Shown here in pieces: positions 51,289 through 59,416 of a stretch of DNA of 64,000 nt. Position numbers and translations under genes: made by a program. Each line of letters begins with the position of its first letter. Position 1 is the stretch's first letter. Source of the DNA: Pseudomonas mucoides (GTDB taxonomy: Bacteria; Pseudomonadota; Gammaproteobacteria; Pseudomonadales; Pseudomonadaceae). The stretch is from the NCBI RefSeq assembly GCF_015461845.1, contig NZ_JACOPW010000005.1:1-64000 (forward strand), given 5' to 3'. The notes under the pieces are model-generated. The model had not been told where the DNA came from. It did no database searches and saw only the letters and a list, made by a program, of their open reading frames with translations.

Positions 51289-52461
51289 ATGTTTAAAGGA
51301 CTGTTTCGTCTTGCTGGCATTGTCGTATTGGTGTGCTCCACGTTTTCTACGATGTTGTGGGCCGACAGCGGCAGGCAGGTCTATACCGGGACTCTGGGAA
51401 AAATGCCGATTGTGCTGGAGGTGAGCGCCGATGGCAGTGAGGGTCGTTACTTTTACCAAAAGTACCGCAAGGACTTGGTGCTTAGTGGCTCAAAGGAAGG
51501 AAAAGCACTTGTGCTGGAAGAGGGTGACCAGCGATATGGAGAGCACAAACCTTTTCCGACAATTCGCTTACAACCAAAGTCCAGCGGCTGGTCCGGAGAA
51601 TGGACTAGCCCTAAAGGCAAAGTCTTGAAGATTGATCTGCAGCCAGCGAACCTTCCTCAGATTCCCGCCGACACCTTGCCCTATCTCGCCAGGCTTCACG
51701 ACAAGGCGCCTTATGAATACCTACGCTTGCAGGGTATGAAGCTGACACAAGGCAAGACTGAAACCTTCATGGGTTACACGCTGCAATGGTGGCGCGACCC
51801 ACAATCTAAAGCCGAGCTGTTTGAAGTGGTTTCGGGCTACAACGCTGAGGAGCGTAAGCGTATCAATCAGCAATTGATGGGCCGTTTGTGGCAGGAGGTT
51901 GTGGGGTATTACGGATGCTTCGCTAACTACGCTGACGCCTACTACGCACAGACGAGCCAGCCTCTGTGGATGACGCCGAACGTCATGAGCGTCCGTGTCT
52001 CAACCGAGTACTTCTGTGGCGGTGCTTACCCGGATCAGGTCAATGACTCACTCAACCTGGATGCTAAAACGGGCCAATCTCTGACGCTTGATGACGTGCT
52101 GTGGGTGGGACAGGGAAAACCGCTGCACTACGAGGAAAACTACGACGCCTACATTTCTTCGTCTGAGTCATTCAGTGCCTATTCTGATTACCGCGGCAAA
52201 GAGCTGGCGCCGTGGCTGGTGGCTCAATTGCTTAATCTCTATCCCAATCAAATGATGGTCACGCCAGAAGGGGACGACGACTGCGACTACGATGACGAGG
52301 ACCGCTGGAGTTTTCCTTCCTGGTATTTCACCGAGCAGGGGATCAAGTTAGATCCGTCCTTTCCTCACGTGGCCGCAGTGTGTGGAAATGTGGGCTGGGG
52401 TGTCCTGCCGTATAGCCTGATCAAGCAACACCCCGGCGGCGTTGCGCTACAGCTGCCCTGA
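51289..52461 (+). CDS. Exported protein with DUF3298-like C-terminal domain
   Basis: A 390-residue protein with a signal peptide (MFKGLFRLAGIVVLVCSTFS then cleavage near LWA-D). The C-terminal part has EYFCGGAYPDQVNDSLNLDA+KTGQSLTLDDVLW, the DUF3298 (RsiV/PdaC-type) pattern, and acidic loops DDDCDYDDEDR. Cys residues could form disulfides. Likely periplasmic, unknown role. AAGGA lies 7 bases before the ATG. Its 3' end overlaps the convergent gene by 15 bases. Codon use is somewhat AT-richer than neighbours. Confidence 0.75.
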   Translation: MFKGLFRLAGIVVLVCSTFSTMLWADSGRQVYTGTLGKMPIVLEVSADGSEGRYFYQKYRKDLVLSGSKEGKALVLEEGDQRYGEHKPFPTIRLQPKSSGWSGEWTSPKGKVLKIDLQPANLPQIPADTLPYLARLHDKAPYEYLRLQGMKLTQGKTETFMGYTLQWWRDPQSKAELFEVVSGYNAEERKRINQQLMGRLWQEVVGYYGCFANYADAYYAQTSQPLWMTPNVMSVRVSTEYFCGGAYPDQVNDSLNLDAKTGQSLTLDDVLWVGQGKPLHYEENYDAYISSSESFSAYSDYRGKELAPWLVAQLLNLYPNQMMVTPEGDDDCDYDDEDRWSFPSWYFTEQGIKLDPSFPHVAAVCGNVGWGVLPYSLIKQHPGGVALQLP

Positions 52462-53451
52462 TTGCGTACCCGCCAACCCCGGCGCTTCCCGAATATTAAA
52501 GTGATCCAGGTTCTCAATATTCGCACTGAACACCCCGAACGTCTGCTCGGGGTTTTTCTTGCTTGGCACCTGCTTCAACTCCGGCGTCACGCCATAAAAG
52601 AAGCAATACAAATCCTTGCCGCTCTCGATGGCGTGCTTGATCTCTTCCAGAAACGCTTTGCGCTTGCGGTAGTTGTCGATCAGCTTCTTGCTCAGGTAAA
52701 CGTTGACTGAATACGGCTTCTTCTTCGCCTCATCCGCCTGCTTGAACCAGACCTTCTGTTCGAAATCGATGCGAAAGCTCTGGGTGTAATCCTTGATCTC
52801 CTTGATCTTGCCCCAGTAAATCAGCCCCTTGTTGTCCGTCAGGTATTCGATCTTCTTGAAGAACGACCCATAAGGCGCCGTGTGCTCGCCAATCTTCAGC
52901 GGCATGCGCTTGAGCAGGTCCTTGTCCTCGAAGTTCGACACAAAACACTCCACCGGGTGGGCGAAGACACTGGTTTTGTCGGGTGCTGATTCGCGGGTCG
53001 GGTGCTCTGTGTGATGGTCCGCCGAAACGGTTTTCGGGATGTCTCGAACTTCATCCGCCGTCCCCGCCGGGTTCGATGGTTGACGCACATACTGACGCCG
53101 GGTCAGTAACAACTCCGACGGGAAATGCTCCTCGCGACTGTCATCCGTTTCCGCACCGTCCGCGTCCACACCAGACGCCGAGGCTTTGAGACTGGCATAA
53201 GGACAATCTGCCATGTGCCGGGTGCTGGGGGTGTTCTTGAAGTGCGGGGTGCGGACGTAATTCACGTTTTTGGCGTTGAAGGTTGTCAGCACATTGGCCG
53301 CATCGAACGCCAAGCGACAGGCATCGTTGGGGCACTGGAAGTGCTCTTTGGCGGAGTCGAACGCCATGGTTTCGTCGAAATTCAGATCGCGCACGTCATA
53401 GATCGACAGCTTGTCGTCGAGGCTGAGGCAATAGGCGAGGTCGAATTTCAT
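52447..53451 (-). CDS. Hypothetical protein with CoiA-like Cys/His N-terminal domain
   Basis: A 334-residue cytosolic protein. Residues about 36-85 carry FQCPNDACRLAF, then HFKNTPSTRHMADCPY, an arrangement of Cys/Cys, His and His/Cys that recalls the zinc-bearing N-terminal module of CoiA-like competence/nuclease proteins. The middle (about 95-165) is low-complexity; the C-terminal half is a Lys-rich alpha/beta domain (SVNVYLSKKLIDNYRKRKAF). I do not recognise the complete family. It may act on nucleic acids. Codon use is slightly atypical. Confidence 0.55.
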   Translation of the reverse strand: MKFDLAYCLSLDDKLSIYDVRDLNFDETMAFDSAKEHFQCPNDACRLAFDAANVLTTFNAKNVNYVRTPHFKNTPSTRHMADCPYASLKASASGVDADGAETDDSREEHFPSELLLTRRQYVRQPSNPAGTADEVRDIPKTVSADHHTEHPTRESAPDKTSVFAHPVECFVSNFEDKDLLKRMPLKIGEHTAPYGSFFKKIEYLTDNKGLIYWGKIKEIKDYTQSFRIDFEQKVWFKQADEAKKKPYSVNVYLSKKLIDNYRKRKAFLEEIKHAIESGKDLYCFFYGVTPELKQVPSKKNPEQTFGVFSANIENLDHFNIREAPGLAGTQSGQL

Positions 53452-53599
53452 GGCAGGCTCGGGTCCTTGAGTGGGGAAGGGTATTAATAGCGGGAGCTGC
53501 GGCGGGTTGCACTGACTGTTTTCCAGATAAAGTTGGATGTGCTGAACATCGGTCTAAACTCTGAGCCTCAATTGTGCTCCGCAGCGAGGCTAGCGTGCC

Positions 53600-55357
53600 A
53601 TGCAGTCCACCATCAAACTGCTCGGCCAACCCACCAAATATATGTTCTTCACTGGCAAGGGCGGGGTTGGCAAAACGTCGGTTTCCACAGCGGTATCAAT
53701 CGCCTTGGCTGATGCAGGCAAGAAGGTGCTGCTGGTCAGCACAGACGCGGCCTCGAACCTTGATGAGATGCTCGGTGTCGAGCTGAGCAATCAGCCTGTA
53801 GCGGTACCGAATGTGCCTGGAATGTTCGTGCTCAACATCGACCCCGGGACCGCTGCCATCGACTACCGGGCCCGGGTGGTCGAGCAAATGGGCTCCCAGG
53901 CCAGCGATCAAGATATTGCTCTGGTGCGTGAGCAACTCTCGGGAGCGTGCACGACCGAAATCGCAACGTTCGATGAGTTCTCCCATCTCCTGTCACAGGG
54001 CGGCGCGGCCTATGATCATGTGGTGTTCGATACCGCACCCACGGGGCACACGCTCAGGTTGTTGAGCCTGCCCAAAGCGTGGAGCGGATTTTTGGAAGGC
54101 AATGATCGTGGTGCGTCATGCCTGGGGCCGCACTCGGGGTTGAAAATGCAGGAGCAACTTTTCAATCAGGCGTTGGCGGCGCTCAACAATCCAGCCCTGA
54201 CCACCGTCGTGCTAGTGGCTCGCCCTGACAAAGGCGCACTGGGCGAGGCCGCGCGCTCCTCCGACGAGCTCCGTGAGTTGGGTCTGGAAAACCAGCGTTT
54301 AGTGGTGAACGCTGTGTTCAAACGCAGCGACTTGAATGACCCGATCGCAGCCGCCATCGAAGCGATCGGCCAGCAGGCGCTCGACGAGATGCCCACGTCG
54401 CTGCGCCAGCTTTCAGCCGACTACATTTCGCTCAAGGCTGTAGATTCCGTTGGGTTGCCCGCGCTCCGCGGTCTGCTTTCCCCGGAACTTGCCAGGCCAA
54501 CAACGGCTGCAACACAAACGCGCTCACCCCTGGAGCATCACACCCTCTCGGAACTGGTTGCCGAGCTTGCGAAGGACGAACGCGGGTTGATCATGGTCAT
54601 GGGCAAAGGGGGAGTAGGCAAAACCACCATTGCCGCCGCCATCGCCCTGGGTCTGGTGCAGCACGGCAAGTCCGTGCACCTGAGCACCACGGACCCTGCG
54701 GCGCATCTGGCGGCGACCCTCAACGCCGATGTGCAAGGGCTCGACGTTGGCCGCATCGACCCCAAGGTCGAGACCCAAAAATACGTGGACAAGATCGTGG
54801 CCTCCCGCGCGCCGACCCTGACGGACGATGAAATAGCCTTGCTCATCGAGGATCTACGATCCCCCTGCACCGAAGAGGTCGCGGTCTTCCACGCGTTCTC
54901 CCGCGTGGTTGCTCAAGCCAGAACGTCGTTCGTGGTGCTCGATACCGCCCCCACGGGTCACTCACTGCTATTGATGGATGCCACAGGCGCCTATCACCGC
55001 CAGATGGTTCGGGAATTCAACGGCGCCTCGGACCACATCGTCACGCCTTTGATGCGCCTGCAAGATGCGCACTACACCAAAATCATCCTGGTGACGTTGC
55101 CCGAAGCCACACCGGTGTCTCAGGCGGCGGCACTGCAGGATGACTTGCGCAGGGCCAAAATCGAACCGTTTGCCTGGGTGGTCAATAAGTCTCTATTGGC
55201 GACAGACACCGATGACCCGCTGCTGCGAGCGCGCCTGGACAGTGAGCGCAAGCAGATGGCGCGGGTTGCAGGCCAAACCAGCCACGATGTCATCGTGGTG
55301 CCCTGGACGGCGGAGCCACCTGTTGGGGTCGCAGCGCTCAAGCGCCTGCTGGATTGA
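53600..55357 (+). CDS. arsA: ArsA arsenical-pump ATPase
   Basis: A 585-residue two-domain ATPase like ArsA of plasmid R773. Two P-loops, GKGGVGKT at 19-26 and 335-342, two DTAPTGH signature motifs, and the metalloid-binding cysteines Cys117 (SGACTTEIA), Cys174 (GASCLGP) and Cys423 (RSPCTEE) are all present. ArsA powers ArsB-mediated arsenite/antimonite export. No arsR, arsD, arsB or arsC is adjacent in this window, so a partner must be elsewhere. Followed at 45 bases by a gene for a secreted protein, perhaps in the same transcript. Confidence 0.93.
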   Translation: MQSTIKLLGQPTKYMFFTGKGGVGKTSVSTAVSIALADAGKKVLLVSTDAASNLDEMLGVELSNQPVAVPNVPGMFVLNIDPGTAAIDYRARVVEQMGSQASDQDIALVREQLSGACTTEIATFDEFSHLLSQGGAAYDHVVFDTAPTGHTLRLLSLPKAWSGFLEGNDRGASCLGPHSGLKMQEQLFNQALAALNNPALTTVVLVARPDKGALGEAARSSDELRELGLENQRLVVNAVFKRSDLNDPIAAAIEAIGQQALDEMPTSLRQLSADYISLKAVDSVGLPALRGLLSPELARPTTAATQTRSPLEHHTLSELVAELAKDERGLIMVMGKGGVGKTTIAAAIALGLVQHGKSVHLSTTDPAAHLAATLNADVQGLDVGRIDPKVETQKYVDKIVASRAPTLTDDEIALLIEDLRSPCTEEVAVFHAFSRVVAQARTSFVVLDTAPTGHSLLLMDATGAYHRQMVREFNGASDHIVTPLMRLQDAHYTKIILVTLPEATPVSQAAALQDDLRRAKIEPFAWVVNKSLLATDTDDPLLRARLDSERKQMARVAGQTSHDVIVVPWTAEPPVGVAALKRLLD

Positions 55358-55402
55358 CGCGTCAGCATCGGCTCAACGCCCTTCCCACATCGGAGAAAGA
55401 CC

Positions 55403-55930
55403 GTGCTAAAAACCGCCATCGCCTCAATCGTTCTCTCGGCTCTTGCTGCGAACCTTTACGCTCAGACCACGAACCATTCGAACGATGACGCACAACGGCA
55501 AGCCGAGGTTGCAGGTCGCGGCAAGGATGTCATGCCGTTCAGTCTCGCAGCGACGACCCATGTCTTCACCAAGACCGCTGAAGGCGGCATTCAGCAAGTG
55601 GTCGCCAAACAGCCTGCGGATGCTGCCCAAGTGCAATGGATTCGCCAGCACCTTCAAGACATCCGCGAGCGGTTTCTCAAGGGCGACTTCTCAGGACCGG
55701 CGCACATCCATGGCCAAGACATGCCTGGCCTGGCGGACCTGAAAGCGGCCAAGCCTGGGCAAATGGCGATCACCTACAAAGACATCGAAGGCGGAGCCGA
55801 ATTGGCCTTCAAGACCTCGGATCCAGCCTTGGTAGCGGCGCTTCACCAGTGGTTTGATGCCCAGCTTTCCGACCATGGCAAGGACGCGATGGAAGGCGAC
55901 GCACATCATAGCGAGATGATGAACAAGTGA
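55403..55930 (+). CDS. Secreted His-rich-tail protein downstream of arsA
   Basis: A 175-residue exported protein: signal peptide to about YAQ-T (MLKTAIASIVLSALAANLYA), a middle domain with FLKGDFSGPAHIHGQDMPGL, GAELAFKTSDPALVAALHQW, and an end rich in His/Asp/Met (AHHSEMMNK). His and Met suggest periplasmic metal binding. GTG start, after GGAG. Similar proteins are annotated as metal- or stress-linked in Pseudomonas metal islands, but no biochemical role is known. Likely co-expressed with arsA. Confidence 0.7.
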   Translation: MLKTAIASIVLSALAANLYAQTTNHSNDDAQRQAEVAGRGKDVMPFSLAATTHVFTKTAEGGIQQVVAKQPADAAQVQWIRQHLQDIRERFLKGDFSGPAHIHGQDMPGLADLKAAKPGQMAITYKDIEGGAELAFKTSDPALVAALHQWFDAQLSDHGKDAMEGDAHHSEMMNK

Positions 55931-55974
55931 ACGAGGGAGCATGGGTGGCCATCGGCTTAGGCTGGGTAACAACG

Positions 55975-56275
55975 TTTTAGAGCCTTTTCAAACGGAGCGC
56001 GGATGCGGGTCTGTTTGAGCGAACGGAGTTGGTGTTCGGTGTAAAGCGAGCTGTCGCCCAGATTCGATGGTGTGACCAACGCTACGAGACCAACCAGCGC
56101 TGCTGCGACGGTGCCTGCGGCGAATGCTGAGCCGGCCAAGGCGAGAGAGCCCAGACCGACGGGAATCGCTGTGCCACTGATCTTTTTCAGTGGCACAGCA
56201 CCTGAATCGTCCGCTTCGCGAGCAGCTAGCAGAATCAGGTTCGGATGGTGACGTCATGCCCATCACCGGAGGGTT
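55975..56275 (-). pseudogene. Decayed S-type pyocin gene remnant
   Basis: Minus strand. The segment read as IPVGLGSLALAGSAFAAGTV followed by LGDSSLYTEHQLRSLKQTRI corresponds to the middle of the S-type pyocin at 56551-57741 (LGDSALYTEDQLRALKQART), and CTCCGGTGATGGGCATGACG near 56270 corresponds to its 5' start (PPSGDGHHV), with about 100 codons missing between and the frame broken. A 79-residue frame (55957-56196) remains but ends in unrelated sequence. Interpreted as a truncated second bacteriocin gene lying downstream of the immunity gene. Confidence 0.72.
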
Positions 56276-56288
56276 GTCACATTGGGTT

Positions 56289-56540
56289 TCATTGCTTGGA
56301 GCAAGTACCCATAAAGTACTCTAAACCCTCTGGGAAACTGATGCCCAGAAGTCTTGATAGTGCTAGTACCTGATTTTCGTTTAAAAGTAGCTCTCCTGGT
56401 TCCACTTCGTTAAGTGGCTTCGATTCAATCAATTGGGCAACTTTTTCATTGAGTTCACTTCCCTCGATATCCAGCTCAAACTGCAAGGAGTCGTCCTGCT
56501 TGTCATCCGGATAAAAGCCAGTTATTAAAAGGTAGCGCAT
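56289..56540 (-). CDS. Pyocin S6-type immunity protein
   Basis: An 83-residue acidic protein: MRYLLITGFYPDDKQDDSLQ, then ELNEKVAQLIESKPLNEVEP and ENQVLALSRLLGISFPEGLE. The pattern matches small immunity proteins that accompany pyocin S6/colicin E3-type rRNase bacteriocins. It would bind and neutralise the toxin made from the gene 10 bases upstream, the usual toxin-immunity order. AATACAGC-type upstream; the start is the first ATG. AT-rich compared with the toxin gene. Confidence 0.8.
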   Translation of the reverse strand: MRYLLITGFYPDDKQDDSLQFELDIEGSELNEKVAQLIESKPLNEVEPGELLLNENQVLALSRLLGISFPEGLEYFMGTCSKQ

Positions 56541-56550
56541 GCTGTATTCC

Positions 56551-57741
56551 TTAATTTCTTGAAGTTTTTCTGCCTGGTTTCGCAGGTTTTGTTTGCTCGC
56601 CTGTGATGTGGTTGAATTCGCCTAAATGGACCCCGAGTTTGTCGTATTTTTCCACAGCATTACTTTTGTAGTCCCATTCATAAATTCGCCCCTTACTGTC
56701 AACCCAACGAGCGCGTTTCCTTCCTCCCCCTTGAACAGATGACTTCGACTTTACGCGGGCAGTATCTGGGAATGCGGGAAGCGTTTTCGGGTGGTCATAA
56801 TACGAATGATCACCGGATTGACTGAGAACAATGTAAACCGGCCTAATCCCTGAATCAGCCGGAAACACCAGAATGAAATCCTTGTACTCCGGCGGATACA
56901 CCGGGTTCACAATAATGCTGGCCGCCGCCGGCGTCGGCGGATACACCCAAATATGCGGCGCCTGGGGTGCCGCCTCCAGCGCAGGAATCCCGAGGATGTC
57001 CGAGCCATCCACGGCTGGCGTCCAGATCAGCTCAACACCCTCCCCGAGATCCGCCACCTGCTGGCTGCCGCGCAGTGTGAACTGCACGACATCGACCATT
57101 TCCCAATCACGGTTCTTGCCGGTGTAAAAGCCGTAGCCCTTGAGGCTGCCATCAGCCTGTTGCTCGACCTGCAAACGAACGCGGGTTCTGGCCTGTTTCA
57201 AGGCACGCAGTTGATCTTCGGTATAGAGCGCGCTATCACCCAGGCTTGGCGTCCAGAACAACGCGACGACACCGGCCAATGTGGCGGCAGTGGCAGCCTC
57301 AAGTGCCAATAAAGGTACAGCGAGAGCGGGGGCTCTAAGTGCCAGTCGACCGATGTCGAGTGAGACGGTACTGCCACTGATGGTTTCGAGATTCAGCAGC
57401 CCGGCATCGTCTACATCACGAGCGCCAAGCCAGGCAATTTCGCCGTAATTCTTGAGACTGTCGGTCGGCACAACACCCGAAGGATTCGAGTAATCGATGA
57501 TGGCGTCCGGCAGGTTGCAGGACTTAGCGAAGACACATCCCGCTTGTGCCGGCCTTTGCTTTTCCGCTATGACCTGACGGCTGCGTTCGAAGGCGTCTTG
57601 CCTGCCCAGCATGGCCTCGTAGGCTTTTTGCCTTGCGTCCCGCTCGGCCAATTCGGTGGCCGTCATGTAACGGTAGGTGACGTGATGCCCATCACCGGAG
57701 GGCGGATTCTTAATCCGCGGAATGTCCTTGTTGCCAGCCAC
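56551..57741 (-). CDS. S-type pyocin-domain bacteriocin with colicin E3-like rRNase C terminus
   Basis: A 396-residue toxin. Residues about 1-115 are a Pseudomonas-specific N-terminal region (PPSGDGHHVTYRYMTATELA; GCVFAKSCNLPDAIIDYSN); 118-300 is the pyocin S translocation domain (LGDSALYTEDQLRALKQART, ELIWTPAVDGSDILGIPALE); 310-396 is the cytotoxic domain, with YYDHPKT, GGGRKRARWVDSKGRIYEWD and GVHLGEFNHITGEQTKP, the pattern of the colicin E3 16S rRNA nuclease. Immunity gene follows. It is short for a classical pyocin: no clear receptor-binding domain, so uptake route or T6SS delivery is open. Confidence 0.85.
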   Translation of the reverse strand: MAGNKDIPRIKNPPSGDGHHVTYRYMTATELAERDARQKAYEAMLGRQDAFERSRQVIAEKQRPAQAGCVFAKSCNLPDAIIDYSNPSGVVPTDSLKNYGEIAWLGARDVDDAGLLNLETISGSTVSLDIGRLALRAPALAVPLLALEAATAATLAGVVALFWTPSLGDSALYTEDQLRALKQARTRVRLQVEQQADGSLKGYGFYTGKNRDWEMVDVVQFTLRGSQQVADLGEGVELIWTPAVDGSDILGIPALEAAPQAPHIWVYPPTPAAASIIVNPVYPPEYKDFILVFPADSGIRPVYIVLSQSGDHSYYDHPKTLPAFPDTARVKSKSSVQGGGRKRARWVDSKGRIYEWDYKSNAVEKYDKLGVHLGEFNHITGEQTKPAKPGRKTSRN

Positions 57742-57931
57742 TGATCATCCTTTCGTTCATCCATCGGCAGCCCCGGAAAGGGGCTGGGCGACGTTAACGA
57801 ACGTGGCTGATCGTGGCTGTAGGACGCGTCCTTGATGACTCTAGGCGTTTTCTCTTTTTATTGGGGGGCAGCGCAATCCTTATGGCTCGCCATCTTCATG
57901 CACACGTGCCTATAGAATTTTCCAAGAAAAA

Positions 57932-58645
57932 TCACTCAAACTTCAACCGTTCCACCTTCTGGAACAGTGAGGCAGTGAACTCATCCCGGTCACCCGAGTG
58001 GTGACAACGTCGATGACAGTTCGGGCACAGGGCCACGGCATTACTCGGACGATCTGAACCGTCCTGCGCTAAATGCTTAACGTGGTGGACCTCAAGAAAC
58101 GGCCTGCCATCCTTTTCGAACGGAGCGGGCTCGCCACAGCCTTCGCATCTACCGTTAGCCTGCTGGCGAACCCAAGCTCTCACCCCAGGATCGCGAACAA
58201 AAGACTTTCCGCTGGACTGAGTCTGTTCTGGTCTCTCAATCCCTTTCGGCACGTCTTTAATCGGTTGTTTCTCGAGTTTGGCAGATCGCTGTTCCAGCGT
58301 TGCCTCGTCCGCTGTCGGGGCGAAATCCTCAGGGGGCAACGTACTTGGAGCACTGAGCGCTTCTCGAATGCTGCGCGCTACATTGGCGCCGACATTCTTG
58401 GCGGGTTTGTAACCTGCAATGCGATCTCGACCCAACTCCTCCAGCACGGTAGAGATGTTCTGCATCCGAAACTCAACCGACCCTTTGGTCCGACCGGCTA
58501 AGGCTCCCTCACGTAGGATGCGGTTCTCCTCAGTCTTAACGACTTTCCGACCGCTCTGCTCGCGGGACAACATGTTGAGATAGGCATCGACCGCCGCCTG
58601 AATCTCAATGTCAGTCCAATCGCTGTTGCTCTTTTCCGTGTCCAT
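57932..58645 (-). CDS. HNH endonuclease (McrA-like C terminus)
   Basis: A 237-residue protein. The N-terminal half (about 1-140) is helical with no known motif (TDIEIQAAVDAYLNMLSREQ then LGRDRIAGYKPAKN). The C-terminal half is an HNH nuclease: GRCEGCGEPAPF, LEVHHVKHLAQDG, NAVALCPNCHRRCH, with the zinc CxxC pairs and the His. The form is like the HNH domain of McrA-type 5-methylcytosine nucleases. No methylase nearby. Start at 58645. Possible defence endonuclease; modification-dependence is inference. Confidence 0.85.
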   Translation of the reverse strand: MDTEKSNSDWTDIEIQAAVDAYLNMLSREQSGRKVVKTEENRILREGALAGRTKGSVEFRMQNISTVLEELGRDRIAGYKPAKNVGANVARSIREALSAPSTLPPEDFAPTADEATLEQRSAKLEKQPIKDVPKGIERPEQTQSSGKSFVRDPGVRAWVRQQANGRCEGCGEPAPFEKDGRPFLEVHHVKHLAQDGSDRPSNAVALCPNCHRRCHHSGDRDEFTASLFQKVERLKFE

Positions 58646-58755
58646 ACAATCGCCGAGGGCTGAATACCCTCGGACGATACTGAGTGGCCATTACGACTGT
58701 CTACGAAAATTCCTACAGAAAAGACCGACGCTTCTTTCAGTTGATCCTGCAAAGG

Positions 58756-59289
58756 CTAGCCAACCGAATGCTTCGAAGATTGAAACGCATCCAAAACCTT
58801 CCGCCACCAAGGCTTAACCACCGGCACCCGCCGCCGTGTGCGATTGAGCAACAGATAAGGCATGTCCCGCAGCCGAATCCAACCTTCATCCTGCCAATGC
58901 AACAGACTCAACGACATCTCCGGCCAATCCAACAAACTCAACATCGGTCGATCCGCATTCTTCGACGGCCCCGCGTCGCGCAACGCCGGCACCACTTGAT
59001 GAGTCAGCCATTCGCGCAACAAGCGATTCCCCGGTGCGTAGTGATAGACCAGCAGCGCATAGACGCCTGATTCGCTGAGCATCAGGCGTTTTTCTGGTTG
59101 GCCGTGGTAGTCAATCAGCAGCGTGTGTCGCTGATCCTCGTCCAACTTGCTGACCACGCGATCGTTCAGGTGGAAACCCATCAAACGCCCTAGATCGCGG
59201 GCGCAGAACCAGGGTTGGTTTTCTAGGAGAAGGGCGTGAAGTTCGAGGTTTTGACGGATGAAGACTGTGGGGATGTATGGATCAGACAT
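58756..59289 (-). CDS. BRO-N domain antirepressor-like protein
   Basis: A 177-residue protein with a BRO-N domain at about 8-105 (FIRQNLELHALLLENQPWFC then ARDLGRLMGFHLNDRVVSKL, MLSESGVYALLVYHYAPGNR, REWLTHQVVPALRDAG), as in phage antirepressors and baculovirus BRO proteins. GGAGG lies 6 bases before the ATG and inside a short leader ORF whose stop overlaps this start by eight bases. A C4-like antisense RNA lies further upstream. This is the layout that controls Ant of phages P1/P7. No phage structural genes are near. Confidence 0.85.
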   Translation of the reverse strand: MSDPYIPTVFIRQNLELHALLLENQPWFCARDLGRLMGFHLNDRVVSKLDEDQRHTLLIDYHGQPEKRLMLSESGVYALLVYHYAPGNRLLREWLTHQVVPALRDAGPSKNADRPMLSLLDWPEMSLSLLHWQDEGWIRLRDMPYLLLNRTRRRVPVVKPWWRKVLDAFQSSKHSVG

Positions 59290-59374
59290 GGCAAGCCTCC
59301 AGGGATGGAAGCGCATGGAAAATGAAGCAGCTAACGCGGATTTCCTTCGGAGAGAAGGAGAGATTTTTAGGCAT
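59282..59374 (-). CDS. Leader ORF overlapping the antirepressor start
   Basis: A 30-residue frame, MPKNLSFSPKEIRVSCFIFH + ALPSLEACHV, ending at a TGA eight bases inside the BRO-N gene. AGAGG lies 9 bases before its ATG within CACACAGAGG (59384-59393), exactly complementary to CCTCTGTGTG of the upstream C4-like RNA (59437-59446). It corresponds in position to icd of P1: translation of the leader would open the antirepressor site, and the antisense RNA would block it. Confidence 0.7.
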   Translation of the reverse strand: MPKNLSFSPKEIRVSCFIFHALPSLEACHV

Positions 59375-59416
59375 ATCCTTTTACCTCTGTGTGATGTCAG
59401 CTTTCTTAGGGCTGGG

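Noticed and set aside
53600..55930. Region considered as a complete ars operon
   Set aside because: Only arsA is recognisable; the following gene is a secreted protein, not arsB, arsC or arsD.
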